Shown one piece after another: positions 59,029 through 64,000 of a DNA stretch of 64,000 bases. The stretch is taken from contig CM049309.1 in NCBI GenBank assembly GCA_026874595.1, forward strand, positions 47,604,079 to 47,668,078, written 5' to 3'. The stretch is from Sipunculus nudus (Eukaryota; Annelida; Sipuncula; Golfingiida; Sipunculidae). Every line of letters begins with the position of its first letter. Position 1 is the first letter of the stretch. Position numbers and translations under genes: made by a program. The notes under the pieces are model-generated. The model searched no databases, was not told the origin of the DNA, and saw nothing but the letters and a program-made list of their open reading frames with translations.

Positions 59029-62000
59029 ACCTTACGATAAAATATGACAATTGCAGCTGTATGGATGGTTCGTCCTGAAATTCCCGGATGCCCATCTGGT
59101 CTGGAATACCTGACTCAGATCGATCAGATACTCGTGAATCAGACGGTGGAACTACTCGAAGGTGAGTAGTTTATCTATTATAACTTTGGATAAAAAGCAG
59201 ACGTGGCCTTTGCAAGTATTACCTACATTTTATCTGGGCACATTCATGGTGTAGCAGTTTGGCACCTTTGTATCATATTGATATTCCAGGTATTACCCTA
59301 GCTGGGTCAGCTACATCAGGCAACCTTGGTTTAGGCAGATGAAGAATAATAGAGGGTTCTTGATGGTTCTTTTAAGAAAATAATGTTAATTGCGAACTCC
59401 AGAATTTTAACATTTAACCATAAAACATGACTTGCGGACACAAACACTGGGGCAACTGTTAAAAAAAACTTGATTAGCCGAGGTGTCTGAAAATTAACTG
59501 TAGTACAGGAGTGGCGCTTTGTTCGTCGTCTGTCCTGCCGTCCAGTCGCAAAATCGTTACCACTGACCCTAAAAATGTCTTACTGAACATCAAGGTAGGT
59601 CAAAAGAATGTCTCCTTTTAACTTGAAATTTGGTCACTGCGACCTATAACCTTCGAGCTATATGGCTTGTAAGTAGCCACACCACCCCCCCCCCTTAATA
59701 ATTAAAAATTTTTGCGAAAGCTCCAGTATCTTGATAATTAATGCATGGATTGCCATGAATCTTGCATTGGTTATTGACAAGGACTAGTCCTCAAAAACTG
59801 GTGGGTCCATCTACAATTTTAACAATTTTTTCGATTTTTTTTAATTTTTGAGACCGTCAAATGACAGCAATCATGTCAGTTTCTCAGCTGTGGTTTCATT
59901 TAGTGTCCGGAAACCTGATGTGTCTATTTATAATGACTGGTTTCTTCAGTTCTGAAAATTTGTGGCGCCACCTGTATTTTTTTCTTTGAATGATGCATTT
60001 TTCCCCTTTATTTTGAGACTGCCAAATTGTATTGATACTACCAGATTCTCAGCTTTGGTTTCATCTAGTGTAATGAAATCTTGTGTGTTTGTTAGGGTTA
60101 CGCTTGAATAAGCAGGTGCCCAACAGTAATGTACACTGTCCGTCAGTCTGTCTGTCTTTCTGTATGTCTGTCAAATTCGTTTCCGGATGATAACTCCAGT
60201 TTGGATCGACATGGATTTCAAACTTGGCTTATATATGGCCCACATTAAACAAGAAACTTATTGATTTTGGGCTTATGAGGTCAAAGGTCAAATTCACAGG
60301 ACCCATCAATTTAAAAAGATTGTGGGTGAATTTTAAGCCAAACTTTTCATTCCAAACTTTATATCTTCCAGATATAAACTGTAGACTTAAATTTTGTTTC
60401 CAAACTTATGTTTTATATGGCGAACCACTAAAGTAAGAACTTGATTTGTGGGTCATAAGATCAAAGGTCAAGGTCACAAGACCCACTTGTTTTAAAATAT
60501 TGTAGAGGCATTTAAAGCCAAATTTTTTATCCAAAACTTCCATCTTCCACACATGGCTCACCAGCCAATAGGGTAAGATTCTATTTGATATCGGGGTCAC
60601 AAGGTCAAAGGTCTAGGTCACAGGGCCCATCCATTCATGTATTAGTTTATGGAGGAAAACTCCGGTTTGGGAAGGCAGATTGGCTTCAAACTTGATCACA
60701 GGATAAACATTTTGAAAAAAAAACTCATAAAATATCCTTATATGCAAATTCAGCTGAGCGTCGAGACCCATGGGTTCCTAGTTTACTGTTTTGTACGCTA
60801 AATACAAAAACGCTTAATTGAAGTGCGAAGGTGGTAGCTCTCTGTAAAACACGAGGTGGTAGCAACCTTGATTTATGTTGCGGTGATGCTGATATTCAAG
60901 TTAATGATTTTAAAGTCTGGCTGATAGAACAGTGATTTTACAGATGCAGTGAAATGCCTGTTTTAGCGGTCATATTTAAAATCAAGTTGACGACCACCAC
61001 ACGAGGCAAGATTTAGGAGTCAGCTTGAGTATCTTCAATGGCTTTCTCGTACACAAAACAGGTGGTGCCACCTACAATCATTTTTTGTGCTGTGTACATC
61101 CATGCCAGTATTTCAGGAGTGACGTTCGTGCCGGGACATAGGTTCAAAATGTTTAGTATTTGCTTTTACATAAACATGTCACAGATGTTCCTAAAAGTAA
61201 TCAAGTACTTTTCCAATTATGGTCAAGCATGTTTTCATGGAAGAATAAGACCTGATGTATATCCCATTGCACAGGTTCACATTTGGTCTGTAGACCTTGT
61301 TATGATGCCTAGGGGCATTATTATCCATGTGCAGTTTCATGCTCTCCGGGCAAAACAAAAAAACTGGGTGGTAAAAAAATGCCGTTGTTCTTTTTTATAA
61401 CACGTGTGACTCTGAATGTTTCCCTTGTCGTATGCGTACGAAAATTCGGAGGTTCTGAAGAGATCACAGGTCCAAAATTGTCTCGCTGCAGTGAATGTTT
61501 TGATAACACTGGTAGGCCATGGGTTATAATTTCAGTTTTCATGGAAGTAATGTCTATTATGTGATCATTCAACAACAAAATCTCATGAGATAAAATGGAC
61601 AATGTTAATAGTCAAGAGTTCTCATTTTAATCTTGGTCCAGTCGAATACATTGAATTCTATAGTTCCTATATTTTTTCTTATATGAATTCTGTATTCCTA
61701 TTGAGACTTTTAAGGGAAGAGGCCTTGTACCTTTGTAAAACCGATACACTTTATGGGGGAAATATCTTTGTATATCAGAATCAGGTATACAATAAGTGTC
61801 AAAAAGTCAGATGTTATCAGATGTAATATATATATATATATTACAAAAATCACTATGTAAAATCACTATGTAGGAAGGTTGAAGGAGTTCAGGCTGACAG
61901 AAGCACAGGTTGACGCGTGCATGCAAATAAAATGCCAGAATACTTTGATTAATAGATGTACTCTGCACTGTGTGATGATAAGCACGTCATATGTCAGGCT

Positions 62001-63544
62001 TAAAAGGGAAAGAAAACAAAGACATGACATTTATAACAATATTAATATAACTTCCCTGGGCAACGGTCAATATGTCTATGGTGTTCCCTCAAGATATATA
62101 AATGCGAAATATTTGTCCCAGATCGGGCAGATATAAAACATTTAAACTGCATAATGTATTTGTGATCTATCAATTTCATATCATATCGCACTACTATCAT
62201 ATAGTCGTACGTAAATAGCATGTCATATGTTTGGGGTTGATATATCCCCTCCCCCTATAGTATGCACAGTTTTATTATTACAAGATCTCCCCGTTTTGTT
62301 TATGTAATACTTCTATGTTTGACAATCTTTTATATATAAGTATTTTTAGATTGTAAACAATATTGTTATTATTTATAATATATCTATACATATAGTTATA
62401 TTATATATAATATTCGTATGTTTCATTATATTATCAAAATTCTATGTTTATATAATTATTATTATCAATAAATGTGGTATTCATTACAGTTTGCCAAACT
62501 CGCTCAGTAACGTGATCAGGGCAATACGGAGGAAATTTATCGTGTACGCTCCCTTGCATACGCGCCCTGGAAGGTTTCATAAAGCCATGTGTATTGTTTA
62601 TTTCAAATGGACCTTTTGAGCATGTAGTGTTCTTAAGTATATAAAGTCATTCTTTCTGTTTTCCTTTCAGCCTTTACTGGGATAGAATGTCAAAATAAAT
62701 TCAAGGTCAAGAACTCCATGGGACAGCAAATATACTTTGCTGCCGAAGGTAGGACATATACATGTGCTCTTTGCACGAATTTTAAAGGCCAGTTGGACCA
62801 TCAATTTTTATCAAGATTTTGTCACTGAACGTAGTTTATAGATTTGTATTTTTACAATAAATGTGTTTGAGCGTTCTTTTATCGCATACTGTCAGCTTCA
62901 ATATAGATTTTCGTTTTTCGTCTGGAAGCTCCTATTTTATGAATCACATGAAATTCAGCACAATACGCGAAAGTTGATCTCGAGAGAGAGTCCTACAAAA
63001 GATGTTGCTCAAGCTTTTGAAGAATACTCTTTATTTGTCATATATAATATTAACTGTCTTGTGATACATGTAATGTTGTAACTAATCGTACATACATGTC
63101 GTCAGACTTTAAATTTATATCAAAATATGTATTTCAATCACTTCTCTTTCAAAGTGTATTTTCAAGTTTACAAAGATATTTCTAATCTGGTTTGGATAAG
63201 TTCATTCCTGTAAGTACCATTAAGGAGATTTTAATGGACGTGTAAACCTTTTCCCTTAAGCTTATCATATTTGAAATAAAAGTTAACCAGTGCCGCGTCC
63301 TATGCATGATACATCTAAAGTCAGGACTTGATCCACGATTGTCAATTTTCACATTAGAAAACCATCAGTAAATTACGTTATTTTCCAGTAAATTTAGCGT
63401 GTCAATATGTATACACGTATTTGAATTGAAGAACCCTGAGTTTAACATGTTAGTATGATCTTGTCAGAGTCCGGTTTCTGTACCCGTCAGTGCTGTGGAC
63501 CACACCGAGGTTTCACCATGCACGTCGCCGACAACATGGGTCAG
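58489..63544 (+). CDS. Phospholipid scramblase, N-terminal part (4 exons), continues right
   Basis: Scramblases of the PLSCR family are lipid-binding membrane proteins linked to calcium-driven phospholipid exchange, with further roles in signalling. Exons 58,489-58,675, 59,057-59,161, 62,671-62,748 and 63,468-63,544 join in phase (1, 1, 1, 0) to 149 residues. Start: the first ATG after the acceptor CAAG at 58,486. Residues 1-60 are Pro/Gln/Gly-rich with repeated P-Q-P-Y-G, like the flexible N-terminus of PLSCR1. Then [60 protein letters not shown] and [12 protein letters not shown], the start of the scramblase barrel with the Cys-rich C-T-R-Q-C-C-G motif. The rest, including the C-terminal hydrophobic helix, lies past the window. 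Which paralogue is not settled. Confidence 0.95.
58676..59056. other. Scramblase intron 1 with (TA)n
   Basis: TA run at about 58,994-59,025, close to the acceptor ATTGCAG. Otherwise AT-rich. Confidence 0.6.
59057..59161 (+). CDS. Scramblase exon 2
   Basis: [38 protein letters not shown]-x-G-L-E-Y-L is diagnostic of the family. Donor GTGAGT. Confidence 0.96.
59480..60783 (+). mobile_element. Diverged Helentron-like element in scramblase intron 2
   Basis: Left part with GTTCGTCGTCTGTCCTGCCG (59,520) and the usual GTAACTTGACCT-like body; core TGTGGCGCCACCTGTATTTT near 59,962. A second microsatellite GTCCGTCAGTCTGTCTG lies near 60,139, followed by a body with AGGTCAAAGGTCA (60,278-60,290). Tail TTCAGCTGAGCGTCGAGACC at about 60,750, then CATGGGTTCCTAGTTT. 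The tail ends CTAG rather than CTTG. Confidence 0.5.
60784..62670. other. Rest of scramblase intron 2
   Basis: One GGTGGTGCCACC unit at 61,030-61,140 (like 38,151-38,730), a short TA run near 61,827, and AT-rich sequence. No exon seen; the open frames here do not match the gene. Confidence 0.4.
62671..62748 (+). CDS. Scramblase exon 3
   Basis: Completes a split Ala codon, then [20 protein letters not shown] and YFAAE. Acceptor TTTCAG, donor GTAGGA. Confidence 0.96.
62749..63467. other. Scramblase intron 3
   Basis: AT-rich, no other feature. Confidence 0.6.
63468..63544 (+). CDS. Scramblase exon 4
   Basis: Completes a split Glu codon, then [20 protein letters not shown] and DNMGQ. Donor GTGAGG, phase 0. 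Confidence 0.96.
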
Positions 63545-64000
63545 GTGAGGTCAGGTTTTATCTTATATTCTGGAAGGTTCTCTTGGCATTTAAAGTCGAC
63601 TCTGTTTTTCATAAGTGCATTTTAAGGCACCTTTCCAAAATATTGGTCCCTGTCGCGAGGAAATATCCAACTAGTCATTAATAATATATCTTTTCACACA
63701 TGCTGGTACAAAACAGAACTCTAGCAGAGCGGAACTCTTGGTGGTCCCGCACCATCCTCATGCTATCCTATATGTTTCTAGTTTGGGACCTGTGTGGTCC
63801 GAGTCCAACAAATAAAAACACATGTGGAACTAGAAAATAGTCAGAGACCTTTAACATATACTTCCGCTTAATGTGGGTTTCCTTAACCTTGAAAGGAAAT
63901 TTCAATGAGAGTCAAAAGGGCGTACATGCGTCACGTTAACTGCCTCCATGCCCGCAACAAATGTCAGTCCTGAGGGCGCAAACTTATTAAGTGAGCTTAT
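63545..64000. other. Scramblase intron 4 (to window end)
   Basis: No exon seen before the window ends. Confidence 0.6.

Overview
The window is animal nuclear DNA, most likely from a mollusc and probably a bivalve. This rests on AT-rich sequence with short exons in long introns, GT-AG junctions, two recognisable animal genes, and many interspersed repeats whose ends look like non-autonomous Helentron-type elements with central tandem arrays. The species cannot be fixed from the sequence alone.

Left third (about 1-22,700): the last 12 coding exons of SCFD2 on the + strand, an SM (Sec1/Munc18)-type vesicle-traffic protein. They join with consistent splice phases into 489 codons plus a stop. The first ~200 residues must lie left of the window. 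The introns carry a LINE tail, DR1-bearing repeats, an 832-bp foldback element and a 6.4-kb repeat element (11,770-18,207) with a ~672-bp dimeric higher-order repeat.

Middle (about 22,700-51,000): mostly repeats. There are two more copies of the 11,770-type element (26,431-30,848 and 47,001-50,591), diverged relatives, a decayed Ty3-like relic on the - strand (about 43,290-41,390) and one unassigned terminal coding exon on the - strand (45,806-45,534). The third copy sits inside a large inverted repeat (46,352-51,036).

Right (51,700-57,250): nested retroelements. Re-reading across an insertion gives a complete ~430-bp TRIM-like element: 4-bp target duplication, ~155-bp LTRs, a tRNA-Pro-type primer site, a purine tract and a second LTR. 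Both LTRs carry a tRNA-like segment with Pol III A and B boxes. Its left LTR is split by a 2,151-bp insert flanked by a 10-bp duplication. That insert joins a broken GT92 glycosyltransferase copy to the LTR, primer site and start of gag of a Ty3-like element. To the right lies an opposite-strand Ty3-like relic with protease directly followed by integrase, as in Gmr1-type elements.

Right end (58,487-64,000): the first four coding exons of a phospholipid scramblase gene (+), which continues beyond the window. The two host genes have no evident functional link.
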